A stretch of DNA of 64,000 bases, taken from NCBI RefSeq assembly GCF_042682525.1, contig NZ_JBHUHP010000007.1, positions 1 to 64,000 on the forward strand. Direction: 5' to 3'. The notes beneath the pieces were generated by a model, which made no database searches, had not been told where the DNA came from, and saw only the letters and a list, made by a program, of their open reading frames with translations. The position numbers and the translations under genes were made by a program. The stretch is from Blastococcus_B deserti. GTDB lineage: Bacteria; Actinomycetota; Actinomycetes; Mycobacteriales; Geodermatophilaceae. Numbering within the stretch: the stretch's first letter is position 1; every line of letters starts with the position of its first letter. Shown here piece by piece: positions 16,920 to 25,460 of this stretch.

Positions 16920-16951
16920 ATTCGCGGGGGACGCGCCGTCTGCAGGTGGCA

Positions 16952-17007
16952 AGGACCCACGGAGAAGGACCCACAGAGAAGGACCCACAGAGACAGGGAC
17001 CCACGAG
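16952..17007. repeat. 14-bp tandem repeat array in hydrolase 5' region
   Basis: Units of AGGACCCACAGAGA: 16952-16965 (one base different), 16966-16979, 16980-16993, then a degenerate copy at 16995-17007. The array ends 15 bases before the ATG at 17023. Each unit carries a purine run that resembles a ribosome-binding site. Confidence 0.85.
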
Positions 17008-17022
17008 CCCCGGGAGACCACC

Positions 17023-17892
17023 ATGACCGCCGTGCTGTCGACGCTCACCCTCGAGGTGCCGGGAGCCTGCCTGGCGTACGACGTCCACGGGCCGCTGCCA
17101 CCGGCCGACGGGCAGCCGCCGCTGCTCATGGTCGGGCAGCCGATGGACGCGAGCGGGTTCGGCACGCTCGCCTCCCTCTTCCCCGATCGCACGGTCGTCA
17201 CCTACGACCCCCGCGGCCTGGGTCGCAGCGTGCGCACCGACGGCCGGACCGACCACGACCCCGAGCAGCAGGCCGACGACGTGCACCGGCTCGTCGAGGC
17301 CCTCGGCGCCGGGCCGGTGGACCTGTTCGCCAGCAGCGGTGGAGCCGTCACCGCGCTCGCGCTGGTGGCCGCCCACCCGGGTGACGTGCGCACGCTCGTG
17401 GCGCACGAGCCCCCGCTGCTGGGCATCCTGCCCGACGCGGAACAGGCGTTCGCGGCCGAGCGCGCGTTCCTGACCGCCTACCAGGAGTCGGGCTTCGGCG
17501 CCGGGATGGCCGGCTTCATCGCGCTCACCTCGTGGCAGGGCGAGTTCCCCGACTCCTTCGAGGTGCCCGACCCCGGCCGGTTCGGCCTGCCCACCGAGGA
17601 CGACGGGTCGCGGGACGACCCGCTCCTCTCCGGCGCCTCCGCGCCGGTGACCGCGTACCGCCCCGACCTCGAGGCGCTGACCGCGGCGTCGACCAGAGTG
17701 GTGATCGCGGCCGGGACCGAGTCGCGCGGCACCGTCACCTGGCGCACCGCCGAGGCGCTGGCCGGAGGGCTGGACCAGCCGCTGACGGTGTTCCCCAGCC
17801 ACCACGGCGGCTTCCTCGGCGGCGAGCACGGCTACGCCGGCCAACCGGAGGCGTTCGCGGCGAGGCTGCGTGAGGTCCTCGGCGGCGCCTGA
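17023..17892 (+). CDS. Alpha/beta-fold hydrolase
   Basis: 289 residues of the alpha/beta hydrolase fold. The nucleophile elbow reads FASSGGA (Ala in place of the first Gly of GxSxG), the oxyanion region is VGQPMDASGF, and the catalytic His is probably in SHHGGFLG near the C-terminus. Similar proteins are esterases or epoxide/haloalkane-like hydrolases; the substrate is unknown. The ribosome-binding site is CGGGAGACCACC. The 5' region carries the 14-bp tandem array, so expression might vary with copy number. Confidence 0.85.
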   Translation: MTAVLSTLTLEVPGACLAYDVHGPLPPADGQPPLLMVGQPMDASGFGTLASLFPDRTVVTYDPRGLGRSVRTDGRTDHDPEQQADDVHRLVEALGAGPVDLFASSGGAVTALALVAAHPGDVRTLVAHEPPLLGILPDAEQAFAAERAFLTAYQESGFGAGMAGFIALTSWQGEFPDSFEVPDPGRFGLPTEDDGSRDDPLLSGASAPVTAYRPDLEALTAASTRVVIAAGTESRGTVTWRTAEALAGGLDQPLTVFPSHHGGFLGGEHGYAGQPEAFAARLREVLGGA

Positions 17893-18029
17893 CCGGACCC
17901 AGCCGGCCGGCCGATGCGTCCCCCCGTGGGCACACGCTCGCGGAACAGGGCACGTCCGTCGGAATGCCCCGGGAGGAGCGCAGCGCGGCGAACGGCAGCG
18001 TCGGGTGACTCCTGCCCGCGGCAGTGCAG

Positions 18030-18035
18030 CAGGAT
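18030..18035 (+). promoter_or_regulatory. -10 element CAGGAT, leaderless DUF952-GNAT transcript
   Basis: CAGGAT ends seven bases before GTG 18043. The DUF952 domain begins a few residues after that start, which independently supports it. Confidence 0.5.
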
Positions 18036-18042
18036 CCTGCTC

Positions 18043-19149
18043 GTGGCCGGGGACCTGCTGCTGCACCTGATCGAGCCCGCGCAGTGGCGAGCGGCGCTGG
18101 CGGACGGCGCCGTCCGCCCGCCGTCGCTGGCGTCGGTCGGTTTCGTGCACCTGTCCACGCCCGACCTGGTGCACGTCCCAGCGAAGGCCCTCCACCCCGT
18201 CCGCCGCGATCTCGTCCTGCTCGTCGTGGATCCGGCCCGGCTGACCGACCGGGTCCGCTTCGAGCCAGGCGTCCCCGCCGATCCGGGAGGCCGGTTGTTC
18301 CCGCACCTGTACGGGCCGCTCCCGGTGAGCGCCGTGGTGGCCGTCGTCCCGTACCGTCCGCCGGCCCGGCCCCCGCTGCCGGCCCCGGACGACGTCCTCG
18401 GGCGGGCCGTGGCCTATTACGCCTCTCTTCCGGTGCGACGGGCGGCCGGCGTGGAGGACGTGCCGGGGGGCGTGGCCGTCCTCGACCCCGGCTTCCCGCA
18501 CTCCCGGGACAACAACCGGCTGGTCCTCACCGCGCCGGTGGACGCGGCGACGATCGAGGCCACCGCCGACGAGATGGCGGCCGACGCCGGGTGGCCGCAC
18601 CGGGCGGCGGCACTCCTGTGGGCCGGAGCCGGTGAGGTCGCCGGGGAGCTGGCGGAACGCGGCTGGGAGGTCGAGGAGCTGCTCCTGATGGCCCGGGGGG
18701 CCGAGCCCCTGCCGGGTGGTGAGCGAGCCGAGCTGGTGGACCAGCGCGACGTGCACCCGCTCTGGGAGCGATCGTGGCGGGACGCTCTCCCCGATCTGGG
18801 GCCGCAGCTGAACGCCGTCGTGGCGCAGCTCGTGGGCCGCGAGCACCTCAACGACCGCGTCGTCGCCGTGCACGACGTCGTCGTCCGCGAGGATGGACGC
18901 GTGGTGGCCGCCGGCCAGCTGCGCATCGACGGCGCGACCGCCGCCGTGGACTCCGTGCTCACCGATCCCCCGGCCCGGGGACGGGGGTACGGCGACGCCG
19001 TCCTCGCCCGGTCGCTGGCCGTCGCCGCCGGGGCCGGCTGCGACCTCGTCGTGCTGGAGGCGGCGGCCGACGACTGGCCGCGGCACTGGTACGCACGCCG
19101 CGGTTTCGAGGCGGTCGGCTCGTCCTGGTCCGTCAGCCGCCCGGCGTAG
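18043..19149 (+). CDS. DUF952 domain fused to GNAT acetyltransferase
   Basis: 368 residues. Residues 4-110 match DUF952 (LLHLIEPAQW, RPPSLASVGFVHLSTP, FPHLYGPLPVSAVVAV). A middle part (about 115-215) resembles the inactive half of tandem GNATs (PHSRDNNRLVL). The C-terminal part (about 225-368) is a GNAT domain with the acetyl-CoA loop RGRGYGDAV and WYARRGFEAVG. DUF952 usually stands alone, so the fusion is uncommon. One reading is that one domain modifies and the other recognises the same small molecule or protein; this is inference. Substrate unknown. Confidence 0.82.
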   Translation: MAGDLLLHLIEPAQWRAALADGAVRPPSLASVGFVHLSTPDLVHVPAKALHPVRRDLVLLVVDPARLTDRVRFEPGVPADPGGRLFPHLYGPLPVSAVVAVVPYRPPARPPLPAPDDVLGRAVAYYASLPVRRAAGVEDVPGGVAVLDPGFPHSRDNNRLVLTAPVDAATIEATADEMAADAGWPHRAAALLWAGAGEVAGELAERGWEVEELLLMARGAEPLPGGERAELVDQRDVHPLWERSWRDALPDLGPQLNAVVAQLVGREHLNDRVVAVHDVVVREDGRVVAAGQLRIDGATAAVDSVLTDPPARGRGYGDAVLARSLAVAAGAGCDLVVLEAAADDWPRHWYARRGFEAVGSSWSVSRPA

Positions 19150-19156
19150 CTGGGGC

Positions 19157-19213
19157 GGCCCCCTTGCAGGGACCCGCCGCGAGCCTGCGAGCGGTGGGGG
19201 GCAAGGGGGTCCT
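19157..19213. terminator. Bidirectional terminator before cdsA end
   Basis: Perfect 9-bp arms CCCCCTTGC (19159-19167) and GCAAGGGGG (19201-19209). The loop holds CGCGAGCCTGCGAGCG and the plus-strand edge is GGGGGTCCT. It lies between two convergent stops. Confidence 0.7.
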
Positions 19214-19216
19214 CGG

Positions 19217-20323
19217 TCAGAGCGGCGCGAGCACCGACAGCAGCAGGTAGGCGGCCGCCGCGGACGGCAGGAGCGAGTCCAGCCGGTCCATGATCCCGCC
19301 GTGGCCGGGCAGCAGGTCGCCCATGTCCTTGATCCCGAGGTCCCGCTTGATCAGGGACTCTCCCAGGTCGCCGATCGTCGCCGAGGCGGCCAGCGCGGCG
19401 CCGAAGACCAGCCCGCCCCACCACGGGCCGTCGAGCCAGAGCACGACGAACGGGGTGGCGACGAGCATGCAGGCCGTCACCGACCCGGCCATGCCCTCCC
19501 AGGACTTCTTCGGGCTGATCGACGGTGCCATCGGGTGCTTGCCGAAGAGGACACCGGCCGCGTAGCCGCCGACGTCGCTGGCCACGACGGTCGCGATGAA
19601 CGCCAGCACCCGTGCCGCCCCGTCGTCCGGGACCAGCAGCAGGACGGCGAACCCGGCCAGCAGCGGCACGTAGAGGGCGACGAGGACGCCGGACGCGGCG
19701 TCCCGCAGGTAGCCGACCGGGCCGTGGCCGAGCCGCCAGAGCAGGACGGCGAGGGCGGTGAGCAGGAACCCGACGACGAGTCCGGTGGGCCCGCGGCTCC
19801 AGGCCAGGCCCTCCATGACGAGGGAGCCCACCAGCAACGGGACCAGCGGGGGGTCGAAGCGGCCGGCCCGCAGGGCACGGGTGAGCTCCCACACCGCGAC
19901 GAGCACCGCCGCGACCAGCACGGCGAGGAACGCCGGCCGCCACAGCAGCAGCGACGCGACGATGAGCGCGACCAGGCCGACGCCGACCCCGATGGCGGCC
20001 CGGAGGTTCCGGCCGGCCCGGCCGCCCGCGGGCCGCTCCGTGGTCGGCAGCTCCTCCACCGCCGGGGGCAGCGGCGGGGACTGGGGGGGCGGCGGTGGAG
20101 GGTCGGTCGGGCGGGCCGGGGGCGCTGGCAGGTCACCGACGATCGGCACGGGCCCGGTGTCGTCGTCCTTCCGGCCCGTCCACGCGACGGGCGGCGGCTG
20201 CCACGGGGCCGGAGCCCGGCCGAGCGTGTCCGACGACCGGTCCACTCGCGGACCGTAGGGGGGCAACCGCTCGGTGCCCGGCCCGGAGGTCCCGGGCCGG
20301 TCGGCGGCGGAGGGGGTGGTCAT
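19217..20323 (-). CDS. cdsA: Phosphatidate cytidylyltransferase CdsA
   Basis: CDP-diacylglycerol synthase, an integral membrane enzyme making the precursor of all phospholipids from CTP and phosphatidate. The 368 residues begin with a Pro-rich cytosolic extension of about 105 residues, then about eight membrane segments and the family signature at 322-348 (KRDLGIKD, PGHGGIMDRLD). It follows frr by 20 bases in the pyrH-frr-cdsA order usual in bacteria. Confidence 0.95.
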   Translation of the reverse strand: MTTPSAADRPGTSGPGTERLPPYGPRVDRSSDTLGRAPAPWQPPPVAWTGRKDDDTGPVPIVGDLPAPPARPTDPPPPPPQSPPLPPAVEELPTTERPAGGRAGRNLRAAIGVGVGLVALIVASLLLWRPAFLAVLVAAVLVAVWELTRALRAGRFDPPLVPLLVGSLVMEGLAWSRGPTGLVVGFLLTALAVLLWRLGHGPVGYLRDAASGVLVALYVPLLAGFAVLLLVPDDGAARVLAFIATVVASDVGGYAAGVLFGKHPMAPSISPKKSWEGMAGSVTACMLVATPFVVLWLDGPWWGGLVFGAALAASATIGDLGESLIKRDLGIKDMGDLLPGHGGIMDRLDSLLPSAAAAYLLLSVLAPL

Positions 20324-20343
20324 GGGCGGACGGGCCGTCGGGG

Positions 20344-20901
20344 TCAGACCTCGAGCAGCTCCGCCTCCTTGTTCTTCACTGCGTCGTCGATGGCGTGGGT
20401 GTGCTGGGCGGTGAGGTCGTCGAGCTCCTTCTCCGCTCGGCGCACCTCGTCCTCGCCCGCCTCGCCGTCCTTGACGATGCGGTCGAGCTCCTCCTTCGCC
20501 CGGCGGCGGATGTTGCGGATGGCCACCTTGGCGTCCTCGCCCTTGGACCGGGCCATCTTCACCAGGTCGCGGCGGCGCTCCTCCGTCAGCTGCGGGAACA
20601 CCACCCGCAGGACGTTCCCGTCGTTGGTGGGGTTCACGCCGAGGTCGCTGTCGCGGATCGACCGCTCGATGGCCGACAGCTGGCTCTGGTCGTAGGGCTT
20701 GATGACCGCCATCCGGGCCTCGGGCACGGTGATCGACGCCATCTGCGGCACGGGGGTGGGCGCCCCGTAGTAGTCGACCATGATCTTGTTGAACATCGAC
20801 GGAGCCGCCCGGCCCGTGCGCACCGAGCCGAGGTCCTCGCGGGCGACGGACAGCGCCTTGTCCATCCGCTCCTCGGCATCGAGCAAGGTGTCGTCGATCA
20901 C
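20344..20901 (-). CDS. frr: Ribosome recycling factor
   Basis: RRF splits post-termination ribosomes together with EF-G. It has 185 residues, the standard length, with VRTGRAAPSMFNKI, YYGAPTPVPQMA and LTEERRRDLVK. The start is GTG 20901, chosen because GGAGGG lies seven bases upstream; a start at 20916 would put the ribosome-binding site inside the gene. Confidence 0.96.
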   Translation of the reverse strand: MIDDTLLDAEERMDKALSVAREDLGSVRTGRAAPSMFNKIMVDYYGAPTPVPQMASITVPEARMAVIKPYDQSQLSAIERSIRDSDLGVNPTNDGNVLRVVFPQLTEERRRDLVKMARSKGEDAKVAIRNIRRRAKEELDRIVKDGEAGEDEVRRAEKELDDLTAQHTHAIDDAVKNKEAELLEV

Positions 20902-20975
20902 GGGTCTTCCCTCCATCGGCGGCGGCGCTGGGCCGTCGTCCGTCTCGTCCGGCGTGCCGTCCGGTCAGTCCGCGC

Positions 20976-21746
20976 TCAGGCCGGCTGACTGATCAGCGTG
21001 CCGATCCTCTCACCTGCGGTGGCCCGAGCGATGTTGCCGTCGCGCAGCAGGTTGAAGACGACGATCGGCATGGCGTTGTCCATGCACAGGCTGATCGCGG
21101 TCGCGTCGGCGACCTTCAGCTGCTTGGCCAGCACGGTGGCGTAGTCCAGGTCGTCGTACATGACGGCGTCCGGATTGGTGCGCGGGTCGTCGTCGTACAC
21201 GCCGTCGACGCCGTTCTTGCCCATGAGCAGCACCTGGCACTCGATCTCCAGCGCCCGCTGGGCCGCCACGGTGTCGGTGGAGAAGTACGGCATGCCGGCG
21301 CCGGCGCCGAAGATGACCAGGCGCCCCTTCTCCAGGTGGCGGATGGCCTTGCGCGGGATGTAGGGCTCGGCGACCTGGCCCATGGTGATCGCCGACTGCA
21401 CGCGGGTCTCGAGGCCCGCCTTCTCGCAGAAGTCCTGCAGCGCCAGGCAGTTCATGACCGTGCCGAGCATGCCCATGTAGTCGGCCTTGGTGCGGTCCAT
21501 GCCGGCCTGGCTGAGCTCGGCGCCGCGGAAGAAGTTGCCGCCGCCCATGACGACCGCGACCTGGGTGCCCTTGGCCACCACCTCGGCCAGCTGCTCGGCG
21601 ATGCCCTTGACGATCCCGGCGTCGACGCCCACCTTCCCGCCGCCGAACGTCTCGCCGGAGAGCTTGAGCAGCACCCGCTGGTAGCCGGTGCCGTCGGCCG
21701 GCTGGAAGGCGGTGGGGGCGGACAGCGGCGGTGTGGTGTCGGTCAA
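20976..21746 (-). CDS. pyrH: UMP kinase
   Basis: Phosphorylates UMP to UDP. The 256 residues have LLKLSGE, VMGGGNFFRG, GTGMP-like GAGAGMPYFSTDTVAA and MGKNGVDGVYDDDP. The start is TTG at 21746, with GAGGG about eight bases upstream; a three-codon ATG frame lies between. It sits between tsf, separated by a strong terminator, and frr. Confidence 0.95.
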   Translation of the reverse strand: MTDTTPPLSAPTAFQPADGTGYQRVLLKLSGETFGGGKVGVDAGIVKGIAEQLAEVVAKGTQVAVVMGGGNFFRGAELSQAGMDRTKADYMGMLGTVMNCLALQDFCEKAGLETRVQSAITMGQVAEPYIPRKAIRHLEKGRLVIFGAGAGMPYFSTDTVAAQRALEIECQVLLMGKNGVDGVYDDDPRTNPDAVMYDDLDYATVLAKQLKVADATAISLCMDNAMPIVVFNLLRDGNIARATAGERIGTLISQPA

Positions 21747-21797
21747 CGCGTCATCCCTCGGTCGACGTCAGTGGGTGAATCCTGCCGGACGGACGAA

Positions 21798-21828
21798 CGG
21801 CCCCGCTCCCGGGGCGGGAGCGGGGCCG
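21798..21828 (-). terminator. Strong intrinsic-type hairpin, tsf-pyrH gap
   Basis: Perfect 14-bp stem (21798-21811 with 21815-21828) and a 3-base GGG loop, almost all G-C. No T-tract follows. It lies between the tsf end and the pyrH start. Confidence 0.7.
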
Positions 21829-21830
21829 GT

Positions 21831-21888
21831 AAGGACCCTCCTGCCCCCACCACTCGCACGCTCGCGGCGGGGGCCTGCAGGAGGGCCG
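21831..21888. terminator. Family hairpin directly after tsf
   Basis: Arms CCCTCCTGC (21836-21844) and GCAGGAGGG (21877-21885), with inner CCCC/GGGG pairing and a loop containing ACGCTCGCGG. The edge is AAGGACCC. It abuts the tsf stop. Confidence 0.65.
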
Positions 21889-21889
21889 G

Positions 21890-22705
21890 CTAGGCCTGGC
21901 CGACCTCGAAGCGGGCGAATCGCTCGACGGTCAGGCCCGCCTCGTCGACGATCTGCTTCACCGTGCGCTTGGGCTCGGTGATCGACGGCTGCTCGAGCAG
22001 GACGAAGTCCTTGTAGAAGGCGTTGACCCGGCCCTCGACGATCTTGCTGATCGCCTGCTCGGGCTTGCCCTCCTCCTTCGCGGTCTGCTCGGCGACGCGG
22101 CGCTCGGTCTCGACGGCCTCGGCCGGCACCTCGTCGCGGGTGAGGTAGCGCGGGCGGGCGGCGGCGATGTGCATCGCCAGGCTGCGCGCGGCGTCCTCGC
22201 TGCCACCGCTGTACTGCACGGCGACACCGATGGCCGGGGGCAGGTCGGTGGCCCGCTTGTGCAGGTAGGTGGCGGTGGTGCCCTCGAAGACGGCGAACCG
22301 GCTGAGCACCAGCTTCTCGCCGATGCGGGCGGACTCCGACTCGATGAGGGCGGCGACGGTCTGCCCGTCGACCTCGGTGGCGAGCAGCGCGTGGACGTCG
22401 GCCGGCTTCTGCGCCAGGACGACGTCGAGCAGGCGCTCGGCCAGCTTCACGAAGTCGGCGTTCTTGGCGACGAAGTCGGTCTCGCAGTCGAGCTCGAGCA
22501 GCGCGCCGTCCTTGCTGACGACGACGCCGTTCGTGGTGGAGCGCTCGAGGCGCTTCCCGACGTCCTTGGCGCCCTTGACCCGGAGCAGCTCGACGGCCTT
22601 GTCGTAGTCGCCGTCGGCCTCGGTGAGCGCCTTCTTGCAATCCATCATGCCGGCGCCGGTGGCGTCGCGGAGACGCTTGACGTCGGCAGCGGTGAAGTCA
22701 GCCAT
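21890..22705 (-). CDS. tsf: Elongation factor Ts
   Basis: Nucleotide exchange factor for EF-Tu. The 271 residues have an N-terminal UBA-like domain (VKRLRDATGAGMMDCKKAL), the TDFVAKNADF motif and the two core subdomains. It lies after rpsB, separated by a 17-bp hairpin, so a fraction of rpsB transcripts may stop before tsf. Confidence 0.97.
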   Translation of the reverse strand: MADFTAADVKRLRDATGAGMMDCKKALTEADGDYDKAVELLRVKGAKDVGKRLERSTTNGVVVSKDGALLELDCETDFVAKNADFVKLAERLLDVVLAQKPADVHALLATEVDGQTVAALIESESARIGEKLVLSRFAVFEGTTATYLHKRATDLPPAIGVAVQYSGGSEDAARSLAMHIAAARPRYLTRDEVPAEAVETERRVAEQTAKEEGKPEQAISKIVEGRVNAFYKDFVLLEQPSITEPKRTVKQIVDEAGLTVERFARFEVGQA

Positions 22706-22741
22706 GTCTCTTCCTCAGAGGTGTGGGTTGCGAGCACAGTC

Positions 22742-22790
22742 GGCCCCGTCGCTCTCACCCCGAGCGTGCGAGGGTGAGAGCGACGGGGTC
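22742..22790. terminator. 17-bp terminator/attenuator hairpin between rpsB and tsf
   Basis: Perfect 17-bp arms at 22744-22760 and 22772-22788 with an 11-base loop that contains CGAGCGTGCGA. It starts 8 bases after the rpsB stop and ends 36 bases before tsf, so it could set the S2:EF-Ts ratio. No T-tract. Confidence 0.7.
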
Positions 22791-22796
22791 GGGGTT

Positions 22797-23702
22797 TCAG
22801 ACGGAGCGGGGGGACTCGCCCGTGGTGGCGGGCACGCCCTCGACCGGTGCGACCTCGTGCGCGCTGACGGCGGGCGGCTCGGCGGGGGTCTCCGGCAGCG
22901 GGGTGGCGGCCTGGTCACCACCGGTGAGCAGCTCGCGCTCCCAGTCGGCCAGCGGCTCGTCGCCACCGATGACGGGCTCGGCTGCCTCGCCGCGACCGGC
23001 GTCGGCCTGCGCGGCCGAGCGGGCCATGAGGCCCTCGGCGACGGCGTCGGCGATGACCCGGGTCAGCACGGTGATGCTGCGGATGGCGTCGTCGTTGCCC
23101 GGGATCTTGTAGTCGACCTCGTCGGGGTCGCAGTTGGTGTCGAGGATCGCCACCACCGGGATGTTGAGCTTTCGGGCCTCGCCGACGGCGATGTGCTCCT
23201 TCTTGGTGTCCACGATCCAGATGGCGCTGGGCACCTTCTGCATGTCGCGGATACCGCCGAGGCTGCGCTCGAGCTTGGCCTTCTCGCGGCTCAGGACCAG
23301 CTGCTCCTTCTTGGAGAGGCTGACCAGGGCACCGGTCTGCTCGAGGTCCTCGAGCTCCTTGAGGCGCTGGAGGCGCTTGTGCACGGTCTGGAAGTTGGTG
23401 AGCATGCCGCCCAGCCAGCGCTGGTTGACGTAGGGCATCCCCACCCGCGTGGCCTGCTCGGCGACGACTTCCTGCGCCTGGCGCTTGGTGCCGACGAACA
23501 GGATCGAGCCGCCGTGGGCGACCGTCTGCTTGACGAACTCGTAGGCGTTGTCGATGTACCCCAGCGTCTGCTGCAGGTCGATGATGTAGATGCCGTTGCG
23601 CTCGGTGAAGATGAACCGCTTCATCTTCGGGTTCCAGCGGCGGGTCTGGTGCCCGAAGTGCACGCCGCTGTCGAGCAGCTGCTTCATGCTGACGACTGCC
23701 AT
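22797..23702 (-). CDS. rpsB: 30S ribosomal protein S2
   Basis: 301 residues. The S2 core (1-235) includes MKQLLDSGVHFGHQTRRWNPKM, FVGTKRQAQE, NQRWLGGMLTNF and PVVAILDTNCDPD. The C-terminal ~60 residues are an Ala/Pro/Glu-rich tail, as in other actinobacteria. The start ATG 23702 follows GAGAGGCTGCA. The leader is about 190 bases if the -10 at 23905 is right. Confidence 0.97.
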   Translation of the reverse strand: MAVVSMKQLLDSGVHFGHQTRRWNPKMKRFIFTERNGIYIIDLQQTLGYIDNAYEFVKQTVAHGGSILFVGTKRQAQEVVAEQATRVGMPYVNQRWLGGMLTNFQTVHKRLQRLKELEDLEQTGALVSLSKKEQLVLSREKAKLERSLGGIRDMQKVPSAIWIVDTKKEHIAVGEARKLNIPVVAILDTNCDPDEVDYKIPGNDDAIRSITVLTRVIADAVAEGLMARSAAQADAGRGEAAEPVIGGDEPLADWERELLTGGDQAATPLPETPAEPPAVSAHEVAPVEGVPATTGESPRSV

Positions 23703-24001
23703 TGCAGCCTCTCTCGTCTGCGCGCGGCCACGGCCGCGCTTCTCGGTTCGTCGCGGGCACCGGGTGGTGCACCGCCCTGGCGTCCAGCTGCGCCACACCC
23801 CCGGCGGTTGCCCGTCGGGACCGAGGTGGCGACTGCCCCGCCTGCTGCGGCGGGAGGAGGACGCGCGAAGTCGACCCATCGGTTCGGGCCGCACCGGACA
23901 GCATACGCGAGGGCCCGGGCCGTCATCCCCAGCCGTCCGGGTTGTCCACAGATCGCACCGGGGACGCCCCGCCGGCCGCCGTTCCCGGCGAGCGTTCGCC
24001 C
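23703..24001. other. Divergent region, rpsB leader and M23 promoter
   Basis: 299 bases with no gene. The minus strand has a good -10, TATGCT (23905-23900), with a TGAC-containing -35 candidate at short spacing. The likely rpsB leader of about 190 bases could hold regulation by S2; I could not identify a known leader motif by eye. The plus strand ends with GAGCGT (23990-23995), six bases before the M23 gene. Confidence 0.45.
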
Positions 24002-24556
24002 ATGCGCGCCCGCACTCTGCTCCTCCTCGCCCTGCTCGGCGGCGCCCTCGCCCTGATGCCGGTGCCCGCCGCCGCCGGGCCGGCGCCCGCACCGCCCCCG
24101 GCGGCCGGCGGCCCCCGCTGGGGACCGCCGATGCACGGCGACCTGTCGGTGACGCGGCCCTTCGAGCCGCTCCCCCACCCGTTCGCCGCCGGTCATCGCG
24201 GCGCCGACCTGCCGGGCACCCCGTGGAGCCCGGTCCTCGCCGCGGGCGACGGCGTGGTGGTGTTCGCGGGCATGGTGGCGGGCCGGCCGGTGGTGAGCGT
24301 CGACCATGCCGGCGGTCTGCGGACGACGTACGAGCCGGTCGACCCCTCCGTCGCGGCCGGTCAGCCGGTGACCCGTGGCTCGCCACTGGGCACGCTCGCC
24401 GCCGGGCATGCCGGTTGCCCGGTCCAGGCGTGCCTGCACTGGGGTCTGCGCCGCGGGGAGACCTACCTCGACCCGATGGAGCTGCTGCGGCCGACGCGGG
24501 TCCGCCTGCTGCCGCGGGCCGGCGACGGGCGCCCGCTCGCCGGCCGCGCGCCGTAG
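24002..24556 (+). CDS. Secreted M23 (LytM-like) peptidase-family protein
   Basis: 184 residues with a Sec signal peptide (1-25, AAA cleavage region) and an M23 domain. The first metal-ligand motif HRGADLPG is present; the second His pair appears as CLHWGLRRG, with Cys where the first His of HxH usually stands. That is also the form in the mycobacterial neighbour Rv2891. It may cleave peptidoglycan cross-links or act as a non-catalytic LytM factor. The start follows GAGCGT by six bases, the leaderless pattern. Confidence 0.85.
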   Translation: MRARTLLLLALLGGALALMPVPAAAGPAPAPPPAAGGPRWGPPMHGDLSVTRPFEPLPHPFAAGHRGADLPGTPWSPVLAAGDGVVVFAGMVAGRPVVSVDHAGGLRTTYEPVDPSVAAGQPVTRGSPLGTLAAGHAGCPVQACLHWGLRRGETYLDPMELLRPTRVRLLPRAGDGRPLAGRAP

Positions 24557-24656
24557 TGGGCGGGCACGCAGGAGGCCGCGAACGGACGTGGCAGGCAGCC
24601 GGTGCGACGGGGCAGCCAGCCGGTCGGACGGCGGCACCGGCCCCGGTGACCGGTGG

Positions 24657-25436
24657 TCAGGCCGGTGGACGCTCGGCCCGCCACAGGGTCCAGCGGTCGC
24701 GTTCGACGAGAGGTCCCTCGGGAAGGCGTCGGCGGAGTTCCTGGACGAGTCGCGCCACGTCGTCGTCGCCCAGCTCATGCAGGATCGACCGCCCCGTCCG
24801 GGCGGCGATGTCCGCCAGGTAGTCCTCCGCGTCGTCGTACCGGCGCCGGACCTCCTCGACGGGCACCGCGCGCACGCCGGTGAAGCCGGCCGACGCCAGG
24901 GCTGCGGAGACCACCTCCACCGTGGGGCGGCGGCGGTTCTCCACCTCCAGCAGCCTCGGGAAGATCTCGAAGAACCAGCCGCGCGGATGCGCCGGAGAGC
25001 CGGGGACGGCGACGTCCTCGGGCGTGCGGTCCTGGATCAGCAGGACGCCTCCCGGGCGCAGCAGCCGGGCCGCCTCCACCGCCAGCGCGGCCAGGTCGGT
25101 CACGTGGTGCACCAGCGCGCGCTCGAAGACGATGTCGGCGCACTGGTCCGGCAGACCCGTGCGCTCGGCGTCCCCGTGCCGGAACGTGACGCCGGGGAGG
25201 TTCCCCTGCTCCGCCCGCGCGGCCTCGAGGATGTGCGCGCTGAAGTCCACGCCGGTGACCGTCGCCGCCCCGAGGTGGTGCCACGTACGGGTGTAGGTGC
25301 CGCCTCCGCAGCCCACGTCGACGACGTCGGCCCCGGTGGGATCGACGAGGGTGAGCACGGCCTCCCGCCAGGAGGTGTCCGCCTCCCGGCCGGAGTAGCT
25401 GGTGCGGTTGCCGGCGTCGTGGAAGTCGATGGGCAC
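24657..25436 (-). CDS. SAM-dependent class I methyltransferase
   Basis: 259 residues. The Rossmann motif I is VVDVGCGGGTYTRTW, acidic motif II lies in TGVDFSAHIL, and motif post-I and IV regions are GDAERTGLP and DIVFERALVHHV. The substrate is unknown; small-molecule methylation is likely for this type. The start is GTG 25436 and the ribosome-binding site is poor. It lies downstream of whiG across a tandem array and is convergent with the M23 gene; short stems at 24598-24641 may end both transcripts. Confidence 0.85.
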   Translation of the reverse strand: MPIDFHDAGNRTSYSGREADTSWREAVLTLVDPTGADVVDVGCGGGTYTRTWHHLGAATVTGVDFSAHILEAARAEQGNLPGVTFRHGDAERTGLPDQCADIVFERALVHHVTDLAALAVEAARLLRPGGVLLIQDRTPEDVAVPGSPAHPRGWFFEIFPRLLEVENRRRPTVEVVSAALASAGFTGVRAVPVEEVRRRYDDAEDYLADIAARTGRSILHELGDDDVARLVQELRRRLPEGPLVERDRWTLWRAERPPA

Positions 25437-25460
25437 GGCCGCGGACCGATCAGGCGATGC

